DNA of 64,000 nt from Achatina immaculata (GCA_009760885.1 CM019692.1:49567430-49631429); one strand, 5' to 3'. Counted from the first letter of the stretch, positions 22,181 through 33,869 are shown. The notes: generated from the sequence alone by a model not told the origin. Numbers and translations are program-made.

Positions 22181-23130
22181 GTTGTTGTGAGGATCGTGTA
22201 ACAATAGCAACCTCACATCTCACTCTCGTATTCACGAAAGCTTCTCTCTCTCTCTATTCACCACCACCATCAACAAAAATGTAATTGTCTAATAGATTAT
22301 TAGACACAAATGTATGGTTTAGTTTTAATGTATGGTTTAGGTTTTTTTTTGTTTTTAAAAGAGTGAAGAAAGTAAGCATGAATGAGAGCAGAAAAAAAAG
22401 ACGAGTACATATAAATATAAACAAGTACATATAAATATAAACAGAGATCCAATTTTTAGACAAAAAAAGGGCCTTTATTAAAGACCAAATACAAACACAA
22501 CAGATAACATAAAATCGCGAAAATTAAATGAAAAATTAACACTGAGTTCTTTGGTAACCAACATTCGTAATGAAGTCCTTGAGAAAAATGCCCTTGCCGA
22601 AATATTGGATTGCGGTGTGTTCTTCATTTATACTGACTTGTCTTACTTTCTGCCACACTCACTTCTGCTCATTTTCCTCATTCTTTCTAGCTTCTTCTTG
22701 TAAGACTGAACCATATACCTCAGTGTATAACTAGTTTTTTTTTTGGTTTTTTTTTACCTCAGTCGTTTCTCAAATACACTATCAGCATAAAAACACCAAT
22801 ACTTTTAAAAGACAAGATTACATCGCAGTAAGTAGTTCCACAAAAAGAAAGAAAAAAAAGCATGAATTAGATTCAGCTTAAACATTTCATGGGCCGTACA
22901 CTATGAAAATATTACTGAAATGACAAAACTACAGCAACTGTTTTTCTGTCATATACTTTTATGTCGAAGGCAACCGTACTTTGTCAGGACGTGCCAGAAG
23001 ATGCGACTATGAGAAACATTTGCTGTTGCTGCAGTACATCTTGAAAATACAAAATATGGTAGCACTTGTCATGATAAAATCATGCTCAGTTAAAAGCAAC
23101 GCTTGGTAACTTTCATTAAAGAGACCATGA
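22181..23130. other. No gene recognised
   Basis: Only a short (CT)n near 22243 and a 19-bp direct duplication (GTACATATAAATATAAACA, near 22406 and 22425). Confidence 0.5.
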
Positions 23131-23310
23131 ATCTGCTTCAAAATCATTCTTCCTGAGGCGAAAAATGCCGATCTGATTTGATTATTATGATTACTGGATC
23201 TTATACTTTCACTGGTCACCATCTGCTTCAAAATCATTCTTTCTGGGGCGAAAAACGCCGATCTGATTTGATTATTATGATTACTGGATCTTATACTTTC
23301 ACTGGTCACC
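23131..23310. repeat. 90-bp tandem duplication
   Basis: ATCTGCTTCAAAATCATTCT and the next 70 bases are repeated at 23221 with three differences, a recent segmental tandem duplication. Confidence 0.97.
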
Positions 23311-24400
23311 AGCTGTCACGTATGGCTAATTTATGTTCCAAAACTAAATACACTTTTTTTTTTTAATCCTCTCGCTGGTTGCCTTTCCTCTTCATTTTTC
23401 GCATAAATAACGAATAAATAACGAATAAATAACGAAACATTAAATAAATAATGAAACATTAAGCCAACATTCCAGGAACAAAAATCCAGTCTGCACATGT
23501 CGGAAGTTTCCAACCAGCTTAAAATATAACTTAGAAAAATAGAAGTTGAATATTGCTAGCTTTTTAAAAATTATTATTACAGGCATAATGTACACTTGGA
23601 AATCTTTATTGTATCCCGAGCTGAACATCTGTGGCACGCGAGGGCAGTTTGAAAATCGTTGTGCCGCACAAATGCCGTGACTTTTATGATGGTTTTGGTC
23701 ATTGATTCGGAGGCTCTCCGCGTTCTCCCTCGCCCTTTCATTTACATAGTTAGCTGTCACTCAGGAGGCCCACTTAACCACTCGCAATCTCTATCCCAGG
23801 TTAGCACGAATAGGGCTGCTCTGTCAACAGTTTGACCTAAATCCCCCAAACAGATATCACCAGCACCAGCACAGTGAGAATATATTTCTATAACCTTTGT
23901 GACCCGGCGTACATTTCCTGGCGCTGAGACCTGGACGGGTAATGACCCTCATTTAATTTTGCTACCGCTGTATAGAAATAATCAGGATTCAGATTTCATG
24001 CTTTCCTGGCTGCAGATTTGTTAACAAATAGATCCACAGAACTTTAACAACAACAACAACAACACTAACAACAATAACAGCGTTTTTTTTTACTTGCTTG
24101 TGTACGTGATGGAGACATAAAAGTATGACGGATCAATGTTTGTACAGATTCGTGGACCAGGCTAAAGGGGTATGTTCTGATCGGAGAAGAAATGTGGCCC
24201 GTCTTCACTGGTCAAATTTCTTACAGCAGCTATGATCAGTTACGAAAGGTTCGCGATAGACAGTGTCTATGTGTATATTTGTACGTGAGGTGACAAAGGG
24301 TGAGTGAGAGAGAGAGAGAGAGTGTGTAAGGTGATTGGTCAATTATCATGGGCAGGAATACTGTCAAAAGCAAACTTAATGAGGACAAGGAGAAGTAGAA
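23311..24400. other. No gene recognised
   Basis: Contains small ATAAATAACGA duplications near 23405-23450, (CAA)n near 24042-24064 and (GA)n near 24306-24322. Confidence 0.5.
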
Positions 24401-24402
24401 GG

Positions 24403-24678
24403 ACCTAATCGTCTACGGAACAATTTTTTATAAATAGGAAACTACGAGGTTTTTGGTACGGTAAAGTAAGAGAACAAATATTGTAGGATTAAACCTCGAT
24501 AGTACGCTGTTCTCTCGTGGCTAGACGGCTGCTCGTCCTACCGGAGTCCGTGTTCGAATCCCAGGTAATTCTCTTGTGATTTTTCTTTCTCTCACGTCTC
24601 ACTAAAGTGCTTTGTCTACGATTTTTTAGAGGTTTAATCCTACAATATTTGTTCTCTTACTTCACCTAATCGTCTACG
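24403..24678. mobile_element. Fold-back insertion around a tRNA-like core
   Basis: A 15-bp direct repeat (ACCTAATCGTCTACG at 24403-24417 and 24664-24678) brackets about 246 bp. Inside are 37-bp inverted arms (24461-24497 and 24629-24665; AACAAATATTGTAGGATTAA in the left arm) differing at one position. The loop holds a tRNA-like segment with TGGCTAGACGG (box A-like) and GTTCGAATCCC (box B). The direct repeat resembles a target-site duplication. The T-arm does not pair well, so it is not a functional tRNA gene. Confidence 0.65.
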
Positions 24679-24679
24679 A

Positions 24680-25435
24680 CGAGTTTTCAGATTAACAACA
24701 GGAATAAGACAACCGTGAAGTAAATAAGGGCCGGGAAAAACCCCCCAGAGATTAGTCTGTACCGCGCAGGGCACGATAAAATTCAGTATTTTAAATGTCT
24801 GTCTACCATCAGTGAGACTTTCGAAGCTCTTGCCATGAAACATCTTGCCCGAGACGTGTTTGACAGCTTCACGAAACACAGCGGGTGTCGTCCAACTGGA
24901 CGAGATTTGGCACACTGGTACGTCCTAACACTGGTTAACATTTTGTTATCAAATTTAGTTGATATGTTAACGGTTAACCTCGTTCTTGATGGCTACGTCT
25001 TCTGTGATATACCTGCAGTGGTGGTGGTAGTGCTGGTGGCAGTGGTGGTACTGGCTGTTGTGGTGCTGGTGGTAGAGGTGGAGATGGTGGTGGTGGTGCT
25101 GCTGGTGCTGGTGGCGGTGCACTTCCATGTGGCTGAGGAGCTAGAAGCTCTTGGTAGCTTATGGCACTCTGAAGAACTTGGTTCCTTTTTGAATCGAATA
25201 CAGTTTTGAATTGTCAGCGGTCTTTGAAACCACTTCCATTGGTAGTTCATCTACTTTGGGTCATTCAAGCAAGAAATATTCACTCATTTCCTTCTCACTA
25301 TGACAGTGTCTGAAATTTTGTCTGTAGTTTTTCTTGTATTTATTTTGTCTGTGTATTTGTACAAGGTGACATAGTTTGCGTCTCCAAACTTTGACTGTCT
25401 TTCTTTTTTAAAACTTGCTTGTACTTGTACTTGTA
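24680..25435. other. No gene recognised; GTG/CTG-rich stretch
   Basis: An imperfect GTG/CTG triplet patch at 25015-25125 produces Val- and Thr-rich frames on the two strands. Otherwise nothing identified. Confidence 0.5.
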
Positions 25436-26130
25436 TGAAATCCCTGTAACTGCGAGCTGGTGTACCTTGCAGCCGATGCTGTAGAGGTGTTGAGGTACAG
25501 TATCGTATCGGCGTGGGAGCGGGTTATGGCAGCTAATTTTTCAGTCCCGGAATACAGCTAAAAAGCAGGGTGCGTGCAATGCTTCTTTAGCAGATTCCAC
25601 CACTAGGGGGACTAAGGCGATCCCTGCCCCGTTAGTCAGGCTAGACCTGTTACTGGGGGTACCAACGGAGAGGTGGGTCAGGGTCTTGGTCAGCTATGGT
25701 CCGCTGAACCTGACGCTAGCATATCAGCTATGGTCCGCTGAACCTGACGCTAGCATATCAGCTATGGGTCGCTGAACCTGACGCTAGCATAGTAGCTATG
25801 GGTCGCTGAACCTGACGCTAGCATATCAGCTATGGGTCGCTGAACCTGACGCTAGCATATCAGCTATGGGTCGCTGAACCTGACGCTAGCATATCAGCTA
25901 TGGTCCGCTGAACCTGACGCTAGCATATCAGCTATGGGTCGCTGAACCTGACGCTAGCATAGTAGCTATGGGTCGCTGAACCTGACGCTAGCATATCAGC
26001 TATGGTCCGCTGAACCTGACGCTAGCATATCAGCTATGGGTCGCTGAACCTGACGCTAGCATATCAGCTATGGGTCGCTGAACCTGACGCTAGCATCGTA
26101 GCTATGGGTCGCTGACTGCCTCATCGGTAT
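25436..26130 (-). repeat. Rep-1 copy carrying an expanded 34-bp array
   Basis: The left part (CTGTAACTGCGAGCTGGTGT to GGTGGGTCAGGGTCTTGGT) aligns with the copies at 50.24-50.47 and 60.9-61.17 kb. Where those have about 1.3 copies of a CAGCTATGG...CTAGCATAT segment, this copy has 12.5. Orientation is assigned from the (GAA)n end of better copies. Confidence 0.8.
25691..26115. repeat. 34-bp minisatellite, 12.5 copies
   Basis: Units begin exactly every 34 bp from 25691 (CAGCTATGGTCCGCTGAACC...). Two variable sites, GGTCCGC versus GGGTCGC and CATATC versus CATAGT, form haplotype-like unit types that recur in blocks. This points to multi-unit duplications. Confidence 0.98.
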
Positions 26131-27090
26131 ATCTCTCTGTCTATTTCAGGATATGCTCTTCTATTTCTAACTGCACGGCATTGTGAATTTTTTTTTTCTT
26201 CATGAAACTGCGAAATCGCCTTCCTTTTTTTAACACATTTTTGTAAAAAAAAATCCTGGCACAAAGAAAGGACACAAGTATGCAAGCTCCCCGGGATAGG
26301 AAAACATGCTGGGTGAAGGGCGACATCGGTTGAAAGCTGGGAGTCTGGTAGAAGATAGGCGTACGGACTCTGCTGCCAAACTTTCTAGTGTATGTTATTA
26401 AATGTACAAATGTCGATAGAATAAGTCGAATAACAGACGACATGTAGATGTAAGGTTTCCCAGACAAGCATAACAACTGTACACGTTAGCAATTCCTATG
26501 TAATTATAAACATAATATGAATGGAGGGGTGTGGGGAGGGGGGTTGTAAACTCCTTTTTCTCGTTCCTCTTCCAAACGATTTTTCAAACTTCTTGCTTCG
26601 TCTGGCGAAGATGCAAGTCGAAACGTCACACTTTCAACACTGGGCACTCAAAATTATTTCACTGATTTTTGGTTTGGTATACAAGATGTTAAAGACAATA
26701 CTGATTTATATCACCATGCCACGACTGCCTTTAAGAATCTTAAGGCCGTTTATGCGTATGTACTTTGTATGTGTTTAAATAAGCGCACGTATGAAGCTAG
26801 ACGCTACGACGTAACATTATGGGGCAAAAGCTTGCTTCGTCCGTACGACACACGCTTGATCTCACAATAAAGCGGCCGTTTGATTTCTGCTTCAATCTCC
26901 GTAGTTTAAATGATCCCAAACCGTAGCCTTACATGTCTCGTGTACTTTTTTTTTTAAAAAAAAGGTTAAAAACAGAATTTAAGCGTTCTTCTATTTTTGA
27001 CGATGCGAACGCCTGGGAATGAATGGACCAGTTTCAAACCACGAGGCTATTTTTTTAAATTAGTAATAAGTATCATTTTGAAAGAAAAAA
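26131..27090. other. No gene recognised
   Basis: Homopolymer T/A runs only; open frames up to 111 residues without recognisable motif. Confidence 0.5.
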
Positions 27091-27262
27091 TGGCAGACTG
27101 CATGAAACTCTGAAGAGGACATTGTTAAGAGAGGGCAAATTAATAGGCATAAAATCCTTTGATGAGGTTGAAAGACTCGCCGAAGACAGGAAAAATTGGC
27201 GAAATACTTCGCGAGCCCTGTGTGACGTTTAACGGCACGGGAAGGATATAAGATAAGAAGAT
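27091..27262 (+). mobile_element. Line-B 3' end
   Basis: The frame gives LHETLKRTLLREGKLIGIKS, then DEVERLAEDRKNWRNTSRAL, a stop, GGCACGGGAAGGATATAAG and AAGATAAGAAGAT as tail. It matches 28.9-29.1 and 60.15-60.31 kb. Confidence 0.85.
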
Positions 27263-27291
27263 CATTCTGAAAGAAAATTATTCTGCCCAGG

Positions 27292-27480
27292 GCTGTGGAG
27301 TTTGTTCCATGAAACCTTAGACCCCGACTCTTATTTTCTACTGTTCAACTATAACGCAAATGGCACCTCGACTCTACTCAGACCTGTTTTACACTCTGGT
27401 TCTTCTATTTTTCTACTCTCGAGCTCCCAGATAAATGGTAATTTCTCCCGACTCCAACTCCTTCTCTAAACGTGTTTTTT
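27292..27480 (+). mobile_element. CCGACTCC-rich short element, degraded
   Basis: It begins AGGGCTGTGGAGTTTGTTCC and contains scattered GACTC/CCGACTCCAACTCC motifs, like the 35.2-35.46 kb repeat, whose opposite-strand end reads AGGGCTTTGAAGTCAGG. This layout is familiar from invertebrate non-autonomous DNA elements. Confidence 0.5.
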
Positions 27481-28224
27481 TTTTTTTTCGCGACAGAAAA
27501 CTTGGATCAACGTGGATCACACTGTCCTGTTTTCTCTTAAAGAAAAAAAAAAGTGAAAAATGAAAAAGTAAATCCGGGACAAACCATCAAAAGCTCCTGG
27601 TTAAAAGCGGTCCTTAGATTTTAATGCGGAACTTGTTTAGTATAAAAACGGTCTTAAGAAGCTCTTAACGATCTCATTTAGCAGAAATAGTCTCTTGAAG
27701 GCCATGTATTATTCACTAGACAGAAATATAATCGCTACATAATAAACAGAATTTATCAAATGCAGGATTAATACTTTATGAAATGCACTAGCTATCTATT
27801 ATATCTGCAGGAATTTCCATTATTTTAGAGCGATAAAGAATGTATTGGCTGTTTTTTCAATTTTTTTAAAAAATGAAAATAATAAAACATTCATAAATAC
27901 AAGAACGATAATTACTAATGCTGATGCAGAGAAATCCATAGAAGAGTCTCATCTTAAATTTTCATAACGTCCTGCAAGGTTTATCGTTGTTCACTGGCAA
28001 TTAGTGCTACAGTTAATCTGTTATTCGTTCTTTCTCTCTTGTTCTAACCGGGCAGCTTTTTTCTTTTCATCGCTGGCCATAAAACGGGCCGGTGTTTGCT
28101 TCGTGTCACGGCTTACAACTAGGCTGCTATATCCATGCCTTTAGGACCGACGTATCGGTCTTCGGCATGGCTTATTTTTTTAAGGGCCGGTTTGTTGTCC
28201 CGCTTTATCTGTATACGCTCGGGC
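27481..28224. other. No gene recognised
   Basis: AT-rich with homopolymer A/T runs. Confidence 0.5.
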
Positions 28225-28305
28225 AGACTATAGTCTGTTACCAGGGAGGCAGATTGGTGTTTTGGGTCAGCTACGGTTCGTTAACCCTGACGCAAGCAGT
28301 CGGCC
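28225..28305 (-). repeat. Rep-1 fragment (weak)
   Basis: GTCTGTTACCAGGGAGGCAG, then GGTCAGCTACGGTTCGTTAA and CCCTGACGCAAGCAG follow the order of Rep-1 around its 34-bp segment, present here once. Confidence 0.45.
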
Positions 28306-28755
28306 CTGGGTTAATGCCCGAAATCTCCCTGGCTTGGCCACTCCAAACAGACGGCTGAATCACTTCATTTCTCTCTGCTGGCGGATAGAGGCAGAGGGTG
28401 GCGTTCTAGCGCCATTATTCACAAAGTCTGCAATAACATCTGGCAACATTTCTATTATTATCATTAATTCTGTACACGCCCATGCACCGACTTTCGGTCG
28501 ACCGAGGAACTGCAGTTCGTACTTAAGGCCCAAGTTTCGTAGGAAGAATCGGGGAAATGGTCAGACATGGCCGCTACAGGCTGTTTGCATTGCATTTATG
28601 TGTTGCGGTGGCGCTGCCAGCCATACAGTGATACACTGTACGCTGCTAAGTTACGGTGGCTCATATGTATGCACGTGGATATGTATGTACATCTGCGTAT
28701 CTCACTGAAAAGTTTTTATTGTGTGATTCTTTATTTAAAGTGCTGTGATTCATAC
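28306..28755. other. No gene recognised
   Basis: A 148-residue open frame overlaps this stretch, but its sequence shows no domain and its left part is Rep-1-like. Confidence 0.45.
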
Positions 28756-29115
28756 TCGGCATCAAGTGGAATGAATTCAAGAACAATGCAGAGATAAGAC
28801 AGATGACTGAACAACAACCAGTCTCACGGGTGATCAGGAAAAGGAGATGGACATATGTTGGCCACTTGATGAGAAGAAATGAGCAGAGAATCCCAAAACA
28901 AGCTATCAAGTGGAACACAATAGGCCGAAGAAAAAGGGGCAGACCGCGTGAAACTCTGAAGAGAACATTATTAAGAGAGGCCAAGTTAACAGGCATAAAA
29001 TCCTTTGTTGAGGTTGAAAGACTCGCCGAAGACAGGAAATATTGGCGAACTACTTTGCGAGCCCTATGTGACGTCTAACGGCACGGGAAGGATATAAGAT
29101 ATAAGATAAGAAGAT
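28756..29115 (+). mobile_element. Line-B C-terminal fragment with 3' tail
   Basis: The plus frame contains EFKNNAEIRQMTEQQPVSR, RRWTYVGHLMRRNEQRIPKQ, RKRGRPRETLKRTLLREAK and VERLAEDRKYWRTTLRALC before a stop at 29076-29078. The 3' UTR GGCACGGGAAGGATATAAG leads into ATATAAGATAAGAAGAT. This is a LINE ORF2 C-terminus truncated at its 5' side (5' truncation is usual for LINE insertions), so neither RT nor endonuclease is present. Confidence 0.88.
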
Positions 29116-29650
29116 TCATACTGGTGTGATTGATTTTCACACGGTTACTATGCTAATTTGCATCCTGTTAACATTTTAAATTGACGTAGACATGTTTATT
29201 AATCGTGTGAATTGTGTTACTATACTCTGGTATCCGACCTCCTTCTATAACGGCCACCATGCAGCCAAATCGATTTACGGCCTAGTGGCAGGACCCAAAT
29301 GCGACTGTACTATGAATCTCGAAACAATTCGCCACAAGTGGTACAGATAAGAGTTTCTCAACCTTTTCTGTAAGTCCGTAACCCTTCGATGTTTCTTTTT
29401 CTTGCACTAAACATGTTTCTCTATATTTATATCTTTTACTCGCGTGTCGTGTCACTCAGAAATTCGGCGACGCCCTAGTACGGCTCGTGCTGTAAAAAGT
29501 TGGAATAGATTATCATTTCTGTGCTGTTCTGGATATTGCATCTTTTACGTAAACTTTTACTTCTTCGTTGTTTTCTTCGTTCGCTCAGACATCGATATCA
29601 AATCTCTCTTACAAATGTGGCAGTCTGTCTCTGGTTTTCAGCATCGCCGT
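29116..29650. other. No gene recognised
   Basis: A hAT-end-like motif (AGAGTTTCTCAACCTTTTCT, about 29350) is present without a partner end. Confidence 0.45.
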
Positions 29651-29885
29651 AGGTAAACCTTGGCCCACGGGTCATATCTGGCCCGCAACATTTTTTTTTT
29701 TTTGGCCCTCAGCCAATCTAGGTAGTTTCTTTAAAAACTATAATTTGCGGGAAACGTCAACACTACCGAATTTACATTTCAATTCTATTAATTTAAGTAT
29801 GTGCATTTTGCGACTAAGATGTTCGTACATTTGACTTTGCTTGTTTGCCCCGCATGAAAATGAGCAGTCTTTTTTTGGCCCACTG
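29651..29885 (+). mobile_element. hAT-like non-autonomous element, degraded
   Basis: CTTGGCCCACGGGTCATATC, then TGGCCCGCAAC, a T-run and TTGGCCCTCAGCC resemble the GGCCCGC-rich ends of hAT elements. No transposase and no clear target duplication seen. Confidence 0.5.
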
Positions 29886-29929
29886 AACAAAAAAATATTG
29901 CACGTGCCTGCCGTAGCGCTTCTCGTGTA

Positions 29930-30112
29930 CGGGGCTGGGGTCTGGCCAGGTCCTTTTGATTGAGTGAGTTGTGTAGCTGGCAACTCTGAATGATGTGGTG
30001 TCTGTTGTTCTCTGCCGCAGACGCGTAAGTCTGCTGGACCAAATTTTCAGCTTCTGGTATAGATGGTGTCTCAGCCTGCAGTAACCTGTTCTCAGTCGAA
30101 AGATTATCACTT
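29930..30112 (-). mobile_element. Line-E C-terminal fragment, minus strand
   Basis: Minus frames give FRLRTGYCRLRHHLYQKLKI, then after frameshifts NNRHHIIQSCQLHNSLNQKD and LARPQPRTREALRQARAIF. This is the cysteine/histidine C-terminal tail of an RNase H-bearing LINE, similar to the 6.7- and 9.4-kb pieces. It lies directly beside the Line-F copy in opposite orientation. Confidence 0.75.
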
Positions 30113-30955
30113 AGTCACTTCTTCAGAGTTTATTTACTTGACACACAGACACCAGAAAAAATATACTACATATCACAGATACAAACACACTTGGACTACT
30201 GCTCCACAGTCTGGGATGGCTGTTCTATGTCAAACATGAAAAGACTTTACTCACTTCAAAAAACGAGCTGTAAAGCTTTTAGATGACAAACATGCAGCAC
30301 GTATTACAAATAAGGACAAACATCTTGATATTCTACCCGTCAAGAAGAGATTTCTTTTCGACAAGGCGAAGTTAATTCATAAAATTCTATCGCACAATGC
30401 TCCACCCTATCTGTGGTCGTTGTTCAAATCCAACCCAAAACACAGTCAACGCTTAAGCAATTGTATTTCCCCATAACCAAGGCTTGATATGTTTTTAAAA
30501 AGCTTCTCTTACTCAGCTGCCCACCTCTGGAATGCCCTACCAATTCATGTAAAACTTATAAGTAATATTCTTTCTTATAACTTTAAACTTTTTCAACACC
30601 TGTTTGATATGGACTATATGCCTCCCTAAGCATAAAGTAGTTTAAAATGCTTGAGTGTTGTAATTTTTTTTAATACTGCTTTTCTATACATCTGTTAGTT
30701 TTGAATGAATGTAAGAATGCAAGTTTATTTCATGTTGTTGCATAAATCAGAGTGTAGAGTGTATGGACATGAGATAAGTTTATTATTTATTTATGTAATC
30801 ATTTAATGTTCTTCATGATTATTATGCTCATTAACAAATGCTGAATGACTGTGACTGAGTGAAAGCTGTATGATGAAGGGCAGAATGTCAGACGGGCCTG
30901 CGTGCCCAATTCTTAACCCTTTGAAAATAAAGTATGTTCGTTCGTTCGTTCGTAC
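30113..30955 (+). mobile_element. Line-F ORF C-terminus and 3' UTR
   Basis: The most extended Line-F copy. Frames with a few stops carry HLDILPVKKRFLFDKAKLIH, ILSHNAPPYLWSLFKSNP, SFSYSAAHLWNALPIHVK and LFQHLFDMDYMPP, a C-terminal layout typical of CR1/L2-like LINEs. About 330 bp of 3' UTR follow, ending AACCCTTTGAAAATAAAGTA and a (TTCG)n tail at 30937-30953. Truncated before the RT core. Partial copies of the 3' UTR occur at 0.34, 32.33, 39.78 and 42.85 kb. Confidence 0.85.
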
Positions 30956-31069
30956 TATTCGTCATGTGATTTTGCTCTAGGATTCTGTGTGTGTGTTTTT
31001 TTTAATCCATGTTCCTTTATATGCAGCTTTTAGTCTGTTCTTTGTTTCCTCTGTACTGTTCTATCGATC

Positions 31070-31290
31070 TGTTCCATTCTTCTTCCCTCTTCTGTCAGTC
31101 TGTCTGCCTCTTCATTTCCTTGGCTGATGCTCTGGGCCGGTACCAACTGTGTAACTGCTTTATTGAGATGAGTACTGTGCATGTTAATGATAGGGCTTCT
31201 GTCAGGTTGTCCAGGTCTTTATTACTCTTTTGGTGTTTCAGTGCTTGTGTGACGGATTGTGAGTCTGTGCTGTGTATACTTTTTTTTTTT
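31070..31290 (-). mobile_element. LINE RNase H fragment, minus strand
   Basis: The minus frame contains IHSTDSQSVTQALKHQKSNK, the RNase H block with its catalytic Asp in TDSQS. After a frameshift comes QLVPAQSISQGNEEADRLTE, the block with the last Asp in GNEEADRL. The two blocks are spaced as in the RNase H domain of LINE ORF2. The conserved His of the family's PxH motif is replaced (PAQS). It may come from Line-E. Confidence 0.65.
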
Positions 31291-31628
31291 TTTTACTTCC
31301 ACCAATATGCTACCCCTCCCCCTACTCCTGCGTTTAATATAACAGATCATGTGATAACTACATAGAATAAATGAGGTAGGTGCTGCTACAGCATAAAAAT
31401 GATGGCAGTTTTTCGACTCCTCATTTAGTCTTGTTAAAACTAAATCAGTTTAGAGGGGTGAACGTGATGACATGTTGAGCTATTTCAAGATTTTAATAAA
31501 ACAGTCACACACTTTTTATCTACAAATGATACAGTAATGTGCCTGTAATAAACTCTCGTTTGCCCGAGGCAAGTACTCATGACTTTCATTTGTTTTCAAC
31601 TGATCAAAAGTATACTTAAAATTATACT

Positions 31629-31635
<7 letters not shown>
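31291..31635. other. No gene recognised
   Basis: Nothing identified. Confidence 0.5.

Positions 31636-31680
<45 letters not shown>
31636..31680. repeat. (TA)n microsatellite
   Basis: A pure TA run of about 45 bp followed by a GGGGGTGGGGGG patch. Confidence 0.97.
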
Positions 31681-31683
<3 letters not shown>

Positions 31684-31699
31684 GGGGTGGGGGGTAAAA

Positions 31700-32260
31700 C
31701 TGCGGACAACGGGTAGCAAAATATAAAATTAATACCGTAAATACTTGTTTTTTAAGAACATAAGAGACAAGTGTATGTTGTTTATTTTTTTCCGAAAGTA
31801 AAGACACTCTCATGCGGCAAACCAACCTACGCATTTTAATTAACGTTACTGATATCCGGTGGAAAATTTAAAAGCCTAAAATCTCTGCTTCAGACAAAGC
31901 GAATTCCACATTTCCATTCCCTGCTGTCATTATAATCTGTGTCTCTTCATCTCTTATCTCTGTCATCTTTTTTCTTTTTCTTTTCCTCCAGCGATTTTTT
32001 TCCCCCTCCTCGGTTCTTCTATCCTAGGCTTCCCCCGCCCCCTCCTTGATCCAGGGTTAGGCTGATGTTCCCAGAAAACGGATATATCAGCACCCTCTTG
32101 GCGGGTCATTGAACATGGGGGGTGGGGGGGGGGTATGAGACAAAGGGTCCCACGCTATCTCGCAAACAGCATCCACAAAGTCCGGGGGCATTCAGAGAGC
32201 ACTCGCCAACTGTTCGCGGCGGACCCAAGCGAGCGGTGGAGAAGGAGGGGGAGGGAGGGG

Positions 32261-32262
<2 letters not shown>
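31700..32262. other. No gene recognised
   Basis: Nothing identified apart from a poly-G patch at 32118-32134. Confidence 0.5.
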
Positions 32263-32312
<50 letters not shown>

Positions 32313-32402
32313 TGAACTATCTTGAATGAATTATCTTTATTTTTAAAGGGTAAAGAAGTGGGCACGCAGCCCTGTCTTACATTCTGCCCTTCATCACTCC
32401 AG
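32263..32402 (-). mobile_element. (GA)n followed by a Line-F 3' end, minus strand
   Basis: A GA run (32263-32311) abuts AATTATCTTTATTTTTAAAG, then GTGGGCACGCAGCCCTGTCT and ATTCTGCCCTTCATCA, the reverse complement of the last 75 bp of Line-F (compare 30875-30945). A second GA run begins at 32401. Confidence 0.75.
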
Positions 32403-32424
32403 AGAGAGAGAGAGAGAGAGAATG

Positions 32425-32924
32425 AGAGGAACAAAAGCCAAACTGGCCACCTCCAGTCATTGTTTTGGGGAGTGCAGAAATGTCCTTTTGGAGCTGGAAG
32501 CCAACTCGGAAAATCTAAGAGCCAGGCTAAACAGACGGAAATCCTTCGCTTGGCTTAAAAATATTATGATCTTTATAAAGATGCGATGTAACTGCCCGAT
32601 ATGTTGTTATAAGCCAAATTATGCACTTCTTGCTCTGTTTCTAAGATAATCTTTTGGCAGCTGTTCCTCGGATACCTAACTTCTTTTCTTGCTTTACGAA
32701 ATGAAAAAAAAAAACAAACTGCCACCTTTAATAACAAAATGGAAGTTTGAATGCTCTTTTTGCTGATGCAGAACTAACTTGCAACTTGAAATTAGATTCC
32801 GCGGGGAAAAAAAGTTCTCTAAAATACACACGAATAATTAGCGTATAAGTATACAAAACTAAGTATACACGAAGCCACTGCAGTAAAGATGTGATAACAA
32901 AATGTATAAACTGGGGGGGGGGGG
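32425..32924. other. No gene recognised
   Basis: Nothing identified apart from A runs and a poly-G start at 32911. Confidence 0.5.
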
Positions 32925-33218
32925 AAGGTACGAACAGCTTTATTAATTAAGGAGAACACAGTTGTGACGTTTCGAAGTGAGACTTAATCATACAAAAACA
33001 TACAGGGCGAAGAAGTAGAGAAAGAAGATAACGTATAAATTCACATGAATGCTATGTAAAAAGCAGGAATGGAGAAGAAAAAAAAAAATCGAATAAACAA
33101 AATAAACGAAGCACTTAACTGTGGCTTGTAAGAGGCTGTGTCCACAAATGCGAGTGTTGAACATGTTTAAATGGAGACTTGTAACGTGTAACAGGTTAAA
33201 GGGAGTTGAGGAGGGGGG

Positions 33219-33256
<38 letters not shown>

Positions 33257-33405
33257 AAGAGAGAGAGAGATAAAAGGAAACCGCAGAAAGGGGAGTGAGT
33301 GGTATAATGGTAATCTAACTAAGAGAAGGTGGAATAGGTGACTGCAGTTGGGGTAGAGGGATAGTAATCTAATGCCATGAGGAAGTGAATATGGGAAGTT
33401 CCTCT
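32925..33405 (-). repeat. Rep-2, minus-strand copy
   Basis: Reverse-complemented, it aligns with 41.59-42.02 kb over its length: CTCATGGCATTAGATTACTA, a (CT)n inside, AGTCTCCATTTAAACATG, then GAAACGTCACAACTGTGTTC and AATAAAGCTGTTC at the 3' end. No open frame is conserved, so this looks like a LINE 3' UTR or an unclassified non-autonomous retroelement. The internal (GA)n is at 33222-33271. Confidence 0.7.
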
Positions 33406-33869
33406 CCCACAAGCACATTCCCTCTTCTTCAAGTTCCACTCCCTTCTCACCTACTACGAATATTGAAAAACGGTTGAAAAAAACAAAACAGAAACCCTGA
33501 AAACGTCTACAATGAAAGTGCGAATACAAAGGTAAATTACTGGGTTATCTCGGGTAATTCATTCACGCAGTCACAATTCTTATCACCATCTCCATCTCTG
33601 TCACGATATAAATACAGAACAAACATACTGGGTTGGGAAGGGGGGGGGGGAAGAGAGAGAAATCCTTCCCTCATACTCTTTCAATTCGAGTGTTAGATGA
33701 GCAAACTGGGATCGTTTTTTTTCTCGTGTGTGGATCAATCAGAAGATAAACATTTACTTCCCTGTTTGTGCGACATTCTTAATCTTTTTTTTTTCTAAAC
33801 ATGAATGCTCTCTAGTGTCTACATGTGGTCTGTTGTAGATGTGGTAAATAGGTTCGTCCGTGGCACAAT
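33406..33869. other. No gene recognised
   Basis: A poly-G run near 33639 only. Confidence 0.5.

Noticed and set aside
25691..26115. CRISPR-like regular array (also at 45.1, 47.1, 54.2 and 63.1 kb)
   Set aside because: The repeats are directly contiguous with no unique spacers, there are no cas genes, and the surroundings are clearly animal genomic DNA.
28262..28708. 148-residue open frame as a gene candidate
   Set aside because: Its start overlaps a Rep-1-like segment, composition is unremarkable, and no motif or splice context was seen.
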